Positions 1 through 6,778 of a stretch of DNA of 50,297 nt are shown here, piece after piece. How positions within the stretch are numbered: position 1 is the stretch's first letter; each line of letters opens with the position of its first letter. Source of the DNA: a bacterium (GTDB taxonomy: Bacteria; Armatimonadota; Zipacnadia; Zipacnadales; UBA11051); contig JAJFUB010000011.1 of assembly GCA_021372615.1 (NCBI GenBank), positions 1-50,297 of the forward strand, written 5' to 3'. Below the pieces are notes generated by a model. It had not been told where the DNA came from and did no database searches. It saw only the letters and a program-made list of their open reading frames with translations. A program made the position numbers and the translations under genes.

Positions 1-576
1 GAGGGCCAGGCGGCGTTCCTCGGTGGTGAGGCTGGGCCAGGGAAGCCAGGCGAGCTTTTGCGGGTCGCCGCGCTCGTAGTGGAGGATCGCGAGGAGTTCG
101 CGTGGGAGGTTGGAGAAGCGGACGCGGAGGGCGTCTTGGAGATGGGGGAGGAGGGCGAGGGTGCCTGCAAGATTGACGCATGTTTGTGGTGCGGTCGCGC
201 TCAGGGGAGCGCTCCTACCGGTTCCTTCGTCACTTGTTGGGTCGACGAGGCTGAGGTGGCGGGCGAGGGCCGGGAGAGCGTAGCCGGGGGCGTCTGGGAC
301 GGCGACCAGGGCGCCCTCGAAGAGGTCAATGAGATTGCCGAGGGGCTTGCGCGCCAGGGGCAGGATCTCGGTCTGGGAGAGCAGGTTGGTGAGCAGCCGG
401 GCGCGGTAGCAGACGATGGGGTGGTCGCCGCAGAAGAGCAGGAACTCCGTCAGCGGGGCGAGGCCGGAGCGCTGGCGGGTCTGCTGCCACGACCATTCGC
501 GGGTGGTGTCGTCCAGGCGCGCGGTGAGGTGGATGGTGCTGTCTTCGATTGTTACTGCGGTGTAGATGTAGGGCAT
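1..576 (-). CDS. Exonuclease-like / DinG-type N-terminal region, partial
   Basis: The reading frame is open for 192 codons from an ATG at 574-576 and runs off the left edge, so only the N-terminus is seen. The protein begins MPYIYTAVTIEDST. Residues about 45-110 (for example LTEFLLFCGDHPIVCYRARL and later PDAPGYALPALARHL) follow the spacing of a DnaQ/PolC-type 3'-5' exonuclease domain as found at the N-terminus of DinG-like helicases. The acidic DxE and following Asp residues that bind metal in active members are not visible. I infer a degenerate exonuclease fold, possibly the start of a DinG-family helicase; nothing of the helicase lies in the window. A hairpin repeat (197-218) is read through in frame as part of the coding sequence. 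The family call is tentative, but the frame is convincing as coding. Confidence 0.5.
   Translation of the reverse strand, partial: MPYIYTAVTIEDSTIHLTARLDDTTREWSWQQTRQRSGLAPLTEFLLFCGDHPIVCYRARLLTNLLSQTEILPLARKPLGNLIDLFEGALVAVPDAPGYALPALARHLSLVDPTSDEGTGRSAPLSATAPQTCVNLAGTLALLPHLQDALRVRFSNLPRELLAILHYERGDPQKLAWLPWPSLTTEERRLAL
197..218 (+). repeat. Small hairpin repeat with CTAC tail, copy 1 (inside coding sequence)
   Basis: GCGCTC, a 4-base loop and GAGCGC form a perfect 6-bp stem, followed directly by TCCTAC. Copy 5 (4929-4950) has exactly the same architecture with a different stem sequence. This copy lies within the partial gene at 1-576 and keeps its frame open. Confidence 0.55.
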
Positions 577-583
577 GAAAGGC

Positions 584-604
584 GTTGATGGTTGATCGTT
601 GATG
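584..604. repeat. Three tandem GTTGATN heptamers
   Basis: GTTGATG, GTTGATC and GTTGATG follow each other without gaps in the 115-base space between the two leftward genes. No function is visible. It may be a slippage product. Confidence 0.45.
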
Positions 605-637
605 GTAGAGGCGAAGGCGAGTCAGTCGCCACGGAGT

Positions 638-665
638 GTCGGTGCGGGACGCACCGACCTACGCG
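638..665 (+). repeat. Small hairpin repeat with CTAC tail, copy 2
   Basis: GTCGGTGCG, loop GGA and CGCACCGAC form a perfect 9-bp stem followed by CTACGCG. It is intergenic, just beyond the stop codon of the UroD-like gene (692-1732). Compared with copy 3, one stem pair is changed from C-G to G-C on both arms, which suggests that the hairpin itself is conserved. Confidence 0.65.
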
Positions 666-691
666 TTGGGAAGGAGGCGGTGCGAGAGCAG

Positions 692-1732
692 TTAGGCCAT
701 TTCGCGGGACACTTCGGCCATGGCGATGAAGTTTTTGGCGGCGCGGTCGGTGTAGGTGCCGGAGGCCGTGCCACCGAGGACGAAGTTGTCCGGGCCAGCC
801 TGGGCGAGGCGTTCGCGGGCTATGGCGCGGACCGTTGCCTCGGGCTCTTTGTCTATGACTTCCATATCATCAAGATTGCCGACGATGCAGACGCGTCCGG
901 CGAGGGTCTCGCGGGCTTTGACGAGGTCGCAATCTCCCCAGGGCGGGGCCTCGAAGCAGTCGGCGGCGTCCATGCCGATGTCGGCGAACATCTCGAGGTA
1001 CTTCATCACCGGGCCGTGGTTGTGGTAGTAGACGACGGCGCCGTGATCGTGCATGAGCTTGACTAGCTTGTGGTCGGGCTCGGTGACGGTCTGGCGGTAG
1101 GCGTAGGGGCCGAGTTGGGTTGAGGCGTATTCGCCGCCGATGATGCGGAAGCCGTCAATGCCCGCCTTGCACGCGGCCTCGGCAGCCTCAAGGGCGCGCT
1201 CGTTGGCGATGCGGATAAGCTCGATGAAAGCGTCTGGAGCGTCAACCCAGAGCAGGGCGAAATCTTCGGGCGAAAAGAGCGTGGCGGGTGTGCAGATGGC
1301 GTCGGAGAAGCCGCAGAGGACGAGGCCCTCGTCGCCGAGGCGGTTCTTCCATTGGTTGAAGACCGTGGGATCGGGTAGCACGGGCTCGTAGGGGACCGAG
1401 AGCGCTTTCTCGATGTCGTCGGCGGTCCGGCAGGGGAACTCCATGGTCGCCTGGGTGATGTCGGTGCGGCGGTTGAGCTGGTGGAGGTCGCCCTTGGGAG
1501 TGTGGTAGGTGAAGCGGGTGACGTAGCCCTCGGTCTCGACGGTGGTCTTGACGGCCCTGCCCCAGAAGCCGCCGCCGGCGCCGCCCACCGAGGCGATGAA
1601 GTCGGTCTTCTGAACCAGTTCGAGGCCGATCTCGCTGTCGGGATTGACGTGGCCGAAGCCGAAGGGGGCTACTGGCACGCGGTCGGGCTTCTGATGGGCG
1701 AAGGCGCAGAGGAGACGTTCGCGGGAGTTCAC
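692..1732 (-). CDS. Uroporphyrinogen decarboxylase (UroD/MtaA)-like family protein
   Basis: A 346-residue protein of the UroD superfamily. N-terminal NSRERLLCAFAHQKPDRVPV is the usual opening of the branch that includes corrinoid methyltransferases. Later come HNHG, with histidines where metal ligands lie in MtaA/CmuA-like relatives, and GNLDDMEVIDKEPEATVRA. Members of this branch usually transfer methyl groups or are linked to sugar catabolism rather than haem synthesis; the substrate cannot be read from sequence. I chose the GTG at 1730-1732 because CGGAG lies about 8 bases upstream. The frame stays open to 1852, but that extension translates a hairpin repeat and an A-rich repeat. Neighbours (lyase, oxidoreductases) suggest a carbohydrate-catabolism setting. 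Confidence 0.8.
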   Translation of the reverse strand: MNSRERLLCAFAHQKPDRVPVAPFGFGHVNPDSEIGLELVQKTDFIASVGGAGGGFWGRAVKTTVETEGYVTRFTYHTPKGDLHQLNRRTDITQATMEFPCRTADDIEKALSVPYEPVLPDPTVFNQWKNRLGDEGLVLCGFSDAICTPATLFSPEDFALLWVDAPDAFIELIRIANERALEAAEAACKAGIDGFRIIGGEYASTQLGPYAYRQTVTEPDHKLVKLMHDHGAVVYYHNHGPVMKYLEMFADIGMDAADCFEAPPWGDCDLVKARETLAGRVCIVGNLDDMEVIDKEPEATVRAIARERLAQAGPDNFVLGGTASGTYTDRAAKNFIAMAEVSREMA

Positions 1733-1762
1733 GTGTTGGGCTCCGGAGAGAGAGATGACGGC

Positions 1763-1797
1763 GAAAACAGAGAACAGAAAACAGAAAACGGAAGACA
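1763..1797. repeat. A-rich tandem repeat (GAAAACAGA units)
   Basis: Near-identical units of the form GAAAACAGA/GAACAGAAAAC repeat four times upstream of the UroD-like gene start. The A-rich run contrasts with the GC-rich surroundings. It is probably intergenic repeat sequence; a regulatory role is not shown. Confidence 0.5.
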
Positions 1798-1831
1798 GGG
1801 AGAGGCGAACGAGTCGGTTTTCTGTGGCGGT

Positions 1832-1859
1832 GTGGGTGCGGGACGCACCCACCTACGCG
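1832..1859 (+). repeat. Small hairpin repeat with CTAC tail, copy 3
   Basis: GTGGGTGCG, loop GGA and CGCACCCAC form a perfect 9-bp stem followed by CTACGCG. It is nearly identical to copy 2 except for a compensated base pair. It lies between the divergent UroD-like gene and the heparinase-like gene. Confidence 0.65.
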
Positions 1860-1924
1860 GGAAGGGCAGGTCTGAGACGGGTTGAGGGGTAATGATAGCA
1901 TATCTTTGGGTGATGAGGAACATT

Positions 1925-4888
1925 ATGCGATATTGGGCGCTTTGCGGTCTGCTTGCAGGGAGCCTGGGCTGGGGGCAGGCTGGCCCGGCTTTGGTTTGTT
2001 TTGGTGGGTTTGAGGAGGGGAAGGTGTGGCCGGGCGGGACTGTGAGCACCGACGTGGTGAAGGTGGGGAAGGGGGCGATGCGGTGGGTGCCGGCGAAGGC
2101 GGCGAGTCTGTCGGCGCAGGGGGTGCCTGCGGACTGGTCGGGGTATGACAGGCTGAGCTTCTGGCTGCACAGCGCTAAGGCGAATGGGCAGATCAATACC
2201 ATTGTGGCGACTTCGGAGAATCCGGCCAATGGCAAGGAAGAGTGGGACTATTACTTCTATCACCTGACTGTGGACTGGGCGGGCTGGCGGCAGGTGACGC
2301 TGCGGCGGGGCGTGGAGATGCAGGCGTCGCGGCGGCCGTTGGGGTGGGACCAGATCCAGGCGCTGACGTTCAACTCGGGCGGGTGGGACCATAAGGCGCT
2401 GGCGGATACGGAGTTGGTGCTGGATGAGGTGTGCCTGTCGCGGGACCCGGTGGCGGTGGAGATGGGGCAGGCCGAGCGCATGGAGGGGCCAGTGCGGGTG
2501 GTGCAGCGGGTGCAGGTTACGGGGCGGGATGACAAGCCGGTGCGGGTGAAGCTGGGGCTTGACCGGGCGGGGCTGAAGCTGTTTGAGGCGGAGGTCGAGA
2601 AGGAGGAACTGGGGCCGATACCGAGTGCGCAGACCGCGGAGGCCGTGGTGACGATGAGGCTAAAGGCAGGAGTGAAGGCGGAGCCGCTGGCGCGGGAGAC
2701 GGTGGGGCTGGAGGTGACACCGGTGGGCTACGAGCAGGCGGCACAGAGGGTGGAAGTGGCGGCGACGGTGCCGCTGGCGGCGCGGCCGCACCCACGGCTG
2801 TTCTTGACGGCGGCGGAGATCGCGGCGGCTAAGGAGCGGGCGGCGAGGTTGCCGTGGGCCGACGCGCAACTCAAGGGCATCATATCGCGCGGCGAGGCGG
2901 CGCTGAAGCTCAACTGCGCGGAGATACCGGACCGGGGAGGGCAGTGGGGGCACTACTATGTGTGCAAGACGTGCGGGGTGAGCCTGAAGAAGCTCGACAA
3001 CACGCACCACGAGTGCCCGAAGTGCAAGCAGGTCTACAGCGGTTGGCCGTGGGACGACGTGATCATCGCGAGTACCCACCACAGCTTCACCGATGGCATT
3101 GAGCGGCTGGGGCTGGCGTATGCGTTCAGTGGCGAGGAGAAGTATGCGGAGAAGGCGCGGGAGATATTGCTGGCGTATGGGGAGAAGTACCGGACGTTCC
3201 CGTACCATGACAGCCGCGGGGGCGACGCGCGCTCGGGCGGGAGGCTATACGCCCAGACGCTGGATGAGTCGGTGGACATCATCGGCGTGGCCTTTGGGTA
3301 TGACCTGGTGCATGACGCGAAGTGCTTCACGGCGGAGGATCATAGGAAGATCGAGGACGGGTATCTGCGGGAAGTTTGCCGGACGATCCAGCGGCATGAT
3401 GCGGGGATCTCGAACTGGCAGACATGGCACAACGCGGGTGTGGCGGCGGTGGGGTTCTGTCTCGATGACCCGGAGTTGATTGGATGGGCGATCAACGGCA
3501 AGAGCGGGCTGCGCTTCCAACTGAAGAACAGCGTGCTACCGGATGGCTTTTGGTATGAGGGGACGGCGGGGTATCATTTCTATGCGCTGGATGCCCTGCG
3601 GTACACCGTCGAGGCCGCGTATCAGGCGGGGATAGACTTCTACGGCGACCCGGTGTACAAGTCGCTGTATGAGGGGCCGATGCAGTATACGTTCCCGGAT
3701 GGGAATTTCCCGGCGATAAATGACAGCAGCAAGATGAGCATCTCGGGGCAGAGTCGGTTGTATGAGCTGGCGTATGCGCGGTTCAAGGACCCGAACTTCG
3801 CTTGGGTGGCAGGGTTTGGGAAGAGGGCGAGCCGGGAGGCATTCTTGTGGGGAGTGGAGGAGTTGCCGGCGGTGACGGCACCGAAGCTGGCGAGTAAGAA
3901 CTTCAACGGGCTCGGCGCGGCGGTGTTGCGCGTGGGCGAGGGGGCGGACGCGGCGTATGTGCACTTTGACTATGGGCCGCATGGCGGCGGGCATGGGCAT
4001 CCGGACAAGATGGTGGTGACGCTGTGGGGGCTGGGGCAGGAGATCGCACCCGATCCGGGGTGCCTGGCATATGCGGCGGCGCTGCATACGAGCTGGTACC
4101 GGCAGTCGGTGGCGCATAATGTGATTGTGGTGGATGGGAAGTCGCAGATGCCGACGGAGGGGAAGTGTGGGTTGTTTGCGTCATGGCCGGAGGCGGCGCT
4201 GGCGGCGGGGTCGTGTGAGACGGCGTATGAGGGCGTGACGTTGAAGCGGACGGTGCTGCTGACGCCGACGTATCTGCTGGACCTGCAGGGGGCAACGAGT
4301 GCCAAGCCGCATGTGTATGACTATGTGTGGCACAACGTGGGGGCGATGACCCCGAACGTGGCTGTGACGCCGAAGGAGGGGACGCTGGGGAAGGACGCGG
4401 GGTATCAGCACTTCACGGGGTTGCAGCAGGGGTCGGGGGAGAAGGACTGGAGTGTGGACTTCGTGCAGGCCGGAGCGGGCGAGACGCCCGCACTACGCGG
4501 GTCGGGGACGGTGCGGCTGACGATGGTGGGGGCAGCCGGGACGGAGTTGTACTTTGGGAGCGGGCTCGCGGGGCGGCCGCCGCAGCCGTGTCCGATGGTC
4601 GTGGCGAGGCGGCAGGCGGCGGAGACGCTGTTTGCGTCGGTGGTGAACTTCAGCAAGACGGCGCCGGAGGTTACGGCGGTGGAGTTGGTGCCGGTGACGG
4701 TGGAGGGGAAGGCGGCGAGTGCTCAGCAGGCGGTGGCGGTGAAGGTGACGCGCGGGGCGGCGGAGGATTGGCTGCTGGTGGCTACGGTGGGGGGAGAGAA
4801 GCGGTTTGGGGAGTTCACGACGACGGCGCGGGCGTGTTTTGTGACGCGGGAGGGCGGTAAGGTGGTGGGGATGCGGCAGGTGGAGTAG
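1925..4888 (+). CDS. Secreted heparinase II/III-family polysaccharide lyase
   Basis: A 987-residue secreted protein. Residues 1-18 form a signal peptide (MRYWALCGLLAGSLGWG). Residues about 20-170 look like a beta-sandwich carbohydrate-binding domain. Near residue 290, HPRLFLTAAEIAAAKERA opens the alpha-helical lyase domain. A four-cysteine cluster (CKTCG, then CPKCKQ) sits inside this domain. GISNWQTWHNAG, YEGTAGYHFYALDAL, HFDYGPHGGGHGHPDK and SVAHNVIVVDG are the conserved heparinase II/III blocks, carrying the Tyr and His residues expected for beta-elimination. The substrate is unknown; uronic-acid polysaccharides are typical. The start is the ATG at 1925, with AGGA five bases upstream; in-frame ATGs at 1892 and 1913 have weaker sites. 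Hairpin repeat copy 4 is translated inside it. It converges with the gene at 5028-6074 on a shared terminator. Confidence 0.88.
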   Translation: MRYWALCGLLAGSLGWGQAGPALVCFGGFEEGKVWPGGTVSTDVVKVGKGAMRWVPAKAASLSAQGVPADWSGYDRLSFWLHSAKANGQINTIVATSENPANGKEEWDYYFYHLTVDWAGWRQVTLRRGVEMQASRRPLGWDQIQALTFNSGGWDHKALADTELVLDEVCLSRDPVAVEMGQAERMEGPVRVVQRVQVTGRDDKPVRVKLGLDRAGLKLFEAEVEKEELGPIPSAQTAEAVVTMRLKAGVKAEPLARETVGLEVTPVGYEQAAQRVEVAATVPLAARPHPRLFLTAAEIAAAKERAARLPWADAQLKGIISRGEAALKLNCAEIPDRGGQWGHYYVCKTCGVSLKKLDNTHHECPKCKQVYSGWPWDDVIIASTHHSFTDGIERLGLAYAFSGEEKYAEKAREILLAYGEKYRTFPYHDSRGGDARSGGRLYAQTLDESVDIIGVAFGYDLVHDAKCFTAEDHRKIEDGYLREVCRTIQRHDAGISNWQTWHNAGVAAVGFCLDDPELIGWAINGKSGLRFQLKNSVLPDGFWYEGTAGYHFYALDALRYTVEAAYQAGIDFYGDPVYKSLYEGPMQYTFPDGNFPAINDSSKMSISGQSRLYELAYARFKDPNFAWVAGFGKRASREAFLWGVEELPAVTAPKLASKNFNGLGAAVLRVGEGADAAYVHFDYGPHGGGHGHPDKMVVTLWGLGQEIAPDPGCLAYAAALHTSWYRQSVAHNVIVVDGKSQMPTEGKCGLFASWPEAALAAGSCETAYEGVTLKRTVLLTPTYLLDLQGATSAKPHVYDYVWHNVGAMTPNVAVTPKEGTLGKDAGYQHFTGLQQGSGEKDWSVDFVQAGAGETPALRGSGTVRLTMVGAAGTELYFGSGLAGRPPQPCPMVVARRQAAETLFASVVNFSKTAPEVTAVELVPVTVEGKAASAQQAVAVKVTRGAAEDWLLVATVGGEKRFGEFTTTARACFVTREGGKVVGMRQVE
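4475..4497 (+). repeat. Small hairpin repeat with CTAC tail, copy 4 (inside the lyase gene)
   Basis: GCGGGCG, loop AGA and CGCCCGC form a perfect 7-bp stem followed by ACTACGCGG. It is translated in frame as AGAGETPALRG in the C-terminal part of the lyase, in a loop-like stretch with low conservation. Repeat insertion into a tolerant surface loop is the simplest reading. Confidence 0.6.
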
Positions 4889-4928
4889 TGGTTGGTGGAT
4901 TCGCGGCAGGTGGGCAGGGGAAGAGATC

Positions 4929-4950
4929 GCGGTCTGGTGACCGCTCCTAC
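4929..4950 (+). repeat. Small hairpin repeat with CTAC tail, copy 5
   Basis: GCGGTC, loop TGGT and GACCGC form a perfect 6-bp stem followed by TCCTAC. It lies between the lyase stop codon and the bidirectional terminator. Confidence 0.6.
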
Positions 4951-4973
4951 AGGCGATGGTAGCGTTGACGCAG

Positions 4974-5009
4974 TAAAATGGGACAGGCCTCGCGGCCTGT
5001 CCCATCTTC
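4974..5009. terminator. Bidirectional intrinsic terminator
   Basis: ATGGGACAGGCC and GGCCTGTCCCAT pair perfectly over 12 bp around a TCGC loop (4978-5005), with A residues on one side and T residues on the other. It lies between the convergent genes ending at 4888 and 5028, so it can serve both. Confidence 0.75.
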
Positions 5010-5027
5010 GTTGGTGAAGGCAGGTTA

Positions 5028-6074
5028 CTACAGCGGCAGGTTGACCTTGCAGCCGTCGTCGGCGCTCTTGTACATCGCGAGGGCGATTTCGAGGCTGCCG
5101 CGGGCCTTTTCGAGGGTGACCCACGGGTCTTTGCCCTCGTTGATGGCCTTGACCATGTCCTCGATCATGTACATGTGCTCGGTGAAGGCGAAGTCAGCCG
5201 CGCCGCCGGCAGCGGTGGTCTGGGCTGCATCGCCGATGCTCAGCATGTCGGCGTCGCCGGGCTGCTCCTCGCGGAACTTCCAGGTCGTGATGCGCTCGCC
5301 CTGCATGATCGCGGTGCCGTTCTCGCCGTTGATCTCGATGCGGATGTCGGTGCCGGGCCATAGGGCCGTGCTGGCCTCGACGATGCCCTTGCCGCCGTTC
5401 TCCCAGTCTATGAAAGCCTGCAGCGTGTCCTCAAGCTGGACCTCGGGGTGGGCAACGTTGAACATCCGGGCTTCCACGCCCTGGGCCTCGCCCATCAGGT
5501 GGTGGAGCAGGTCGATGTAGTGGAAGGCGTGCTGGATGGTGACCCCGGCGCCCTGGTCGCGCTTGCTGCGCCAGTCGTCGGAGAGGTAGTAGGCGGTGTC
5601 GCGGAACCACTTCATGTGCGCGCCGGCGTAGTAGAGCTTGCCGAAGCGGCCGCTCTGGATGGCGTTGTACATGGCCTGAATGGGCTTGCGGAAGCGGACC
5701 TGGAGCGAGATGGCGACCTTGACGCCGTTGCGGTCGCGCGCGGCGATCATCGCGTCAACCTTGTCCAGCGTCATGTCCGGCGGCTTCTCGATGACGACAT
5801 GCTTGCCGGCGTCCATGGCGGGGACGGCGAACTGCGCGTGCATGGCATTGGGGGTCAGGACATTGACGACATCAATGCGCGGGTCGGCCAGCAGCGCCTC
5901 GAACGACGCGGCGGCCTCACAGCCGAAGTCGGCGCAGAACTTGTCGAGCCGTTCCTGCTGGGGATCGGTGGCGGCGATAAGCTGCGCGCCGGCGGCGGCC
6001 TGAATGGCCTTGCCGTGGAACTGTGAGATGAGGCCGCAGCCGACGAGGCCGAAGCCGAGGGGGGTGGTGGACAT
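5028..6074 (-). CDS. Gfo/Idh/MocA-family oxidoreductase
   Basis: A 348-residue NAD(P)-dependent oxidoreductase. The N-terminal Rossmann fold has GLVGCGLISQFHGKAI (dinucleotide-binding glycines). EKPPDMTLDKVDAMI carries the EKP signature whose Lys is catalytic, and GAGVTIQHAFHYIDLLHHLMG matches the C-terminal substrate block with its conserved Asp-His. Such enzymes oxidise or epimerise sugars and inositols; the substrate is unknown. Start ATG at 6074 is set by GGAGG six bases upstream (the frame extends to 6149 without a better site). The next gene upstream (6104-6778) is only 29 bases away on the same strand but is unrelated in function. The terminator at 4974-5009 lies beyond the stop. Confidence 0.88.
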   Translation of the reverse strand: MSTTPLGFGLVGCGLISQFHGKAIQAAAGAQLIAATDPQQERLDKFCADFGCEAAASFEALLADPRIDVVNVLTPNAMHAQFAVPAMDAGKHVVIEKPPDMTLDKVDAMIAARDRNGVKVAISLQVRFRKPIQAMYNAIQSGRFGKLYYAGAHMKWFRDTAYYLSDDWRSKRDQGAGVTIQHAFHYIDLLHHLMGEAQGVEARMFNVAHPEVQLEDTLQAFIDWENGGKGIVEASTALWPGTDIRIEINGENGTAIMQGERITTWKFREEQPGDADMLSIGDAAQTTAAGGAADFAFTEHMYMIEDMVKAINEGKDPWVTLEKARGSLEIALAMYKSADDGCKVNLPL

Positions 6075-6103
6075 CCTGCGCCTCCGCGGGGTGGAGTAGA
6101 ACA

Positions 6104-6778
6104 TCAGTTGAGGCTGATGAAGAGATGCATCAACCTGATTGGCACACACGTCTCTCGCTGGCTATGGGTTGAGCAATAGAGATGCTGGTGATCGGGGAAA
6201 TCGTGCGCCCGTGAGAGCCCATCTTGGACGCCCAGCAAAGTAGCTTTCTTGGCCAATGCTCGACAGATGAAAGCGGCCGCTGATGCGGGATCACCTTCAA
6301 ACACATAACCCGCCATTACAGCACAGGGATGTCCCCGGCTGTAGCTGCAATCGACGAAACGTTGGACGCCGGCATTTATGTAATAACTGGTGTAGTTGCC
6401 AGCACGAAGTCCGCTGACCTTCTTGCACTCAATCCCAAGATACCTCTGCGGGTGCTGGAACGAACATGTGAATATGGCCAAGAAATCGGGCTCACCAGTC
6501 TTTGCCGATGAGTACTGGCCGCCAACGCCATCGGAGTAGACCGAACCCTCTGGGATCACATACACAGACGGGATACTGTGGCTTGCCTCATCGACAAGGT
6601 ATGGCCGGAGACGGGCATTGATGGGTACTTCCTTCATCCGCGCAACCCCCGGAGTAGCCAGCACCATGGACTGGACTGCCCTCTCCAGGATTCCCAGTAC
6701 ATGTCCCAGCAGGCCCGGCCGTAACTCAAAGAAGGGCGTTCCTATTCTGTCCGTTTCCCCGCTCGGTTCCATGTCCAC
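6104..6778 (-). CDS. PD-(D/E)XK restriction-endonuclease-like protein
   Basis: A 224-residue protein. Residues about 94-117 read GEPDFLAIF, then YLGIECKKVSG, giving the PD...ExK pattern of a PD-(D/E)XK nuclease, with Asp in PDF and Glu-x-Lys in ECKK. It is followed by INAGVQRFVDCSYSRG and AVMAGYVF, a helix-strand segment seen in restriction-type nucleases. It begins with GTG directly after the TGA of the upstream methyltransferase gene (6779-9808), so the two are translationally coupled. Context points to the cleavage subunit or a companion nuclease of a restriction-modification or defence pair. No named family was recognised. Base composition is visibly less GC-rich than in flanking genes, consistent with transfer. 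Confidence 0.6.
   Translation of the reverse strand: MDMEPSGETDRIGTPFFELRPGLLGHVLGILERAVQSMVLATPGVARMKEVPINARLRPYLVDEASHSIPSVYVIPEGSVYSDGVGGQYSSAKTGEPDFLAIFTCSFQHPQRYLGIECKKVSGLRAGNYTSYYINAGVQRFVDCSYSRGHPCAVMAGYVFEGDPASAAAFICRALAKKATLLGVQDGLSRAHDFPDHQHLYCSTHSQRETCVPIRLMHLFISLN

Noticed and set aside
58-588. Plus-strand open frame opposite the first gene
   Set aside because: Its translation is rich in Glu and Gly with no family resemblance, while the minus-strand frame over 1-576 gives a plausible domain pattern.
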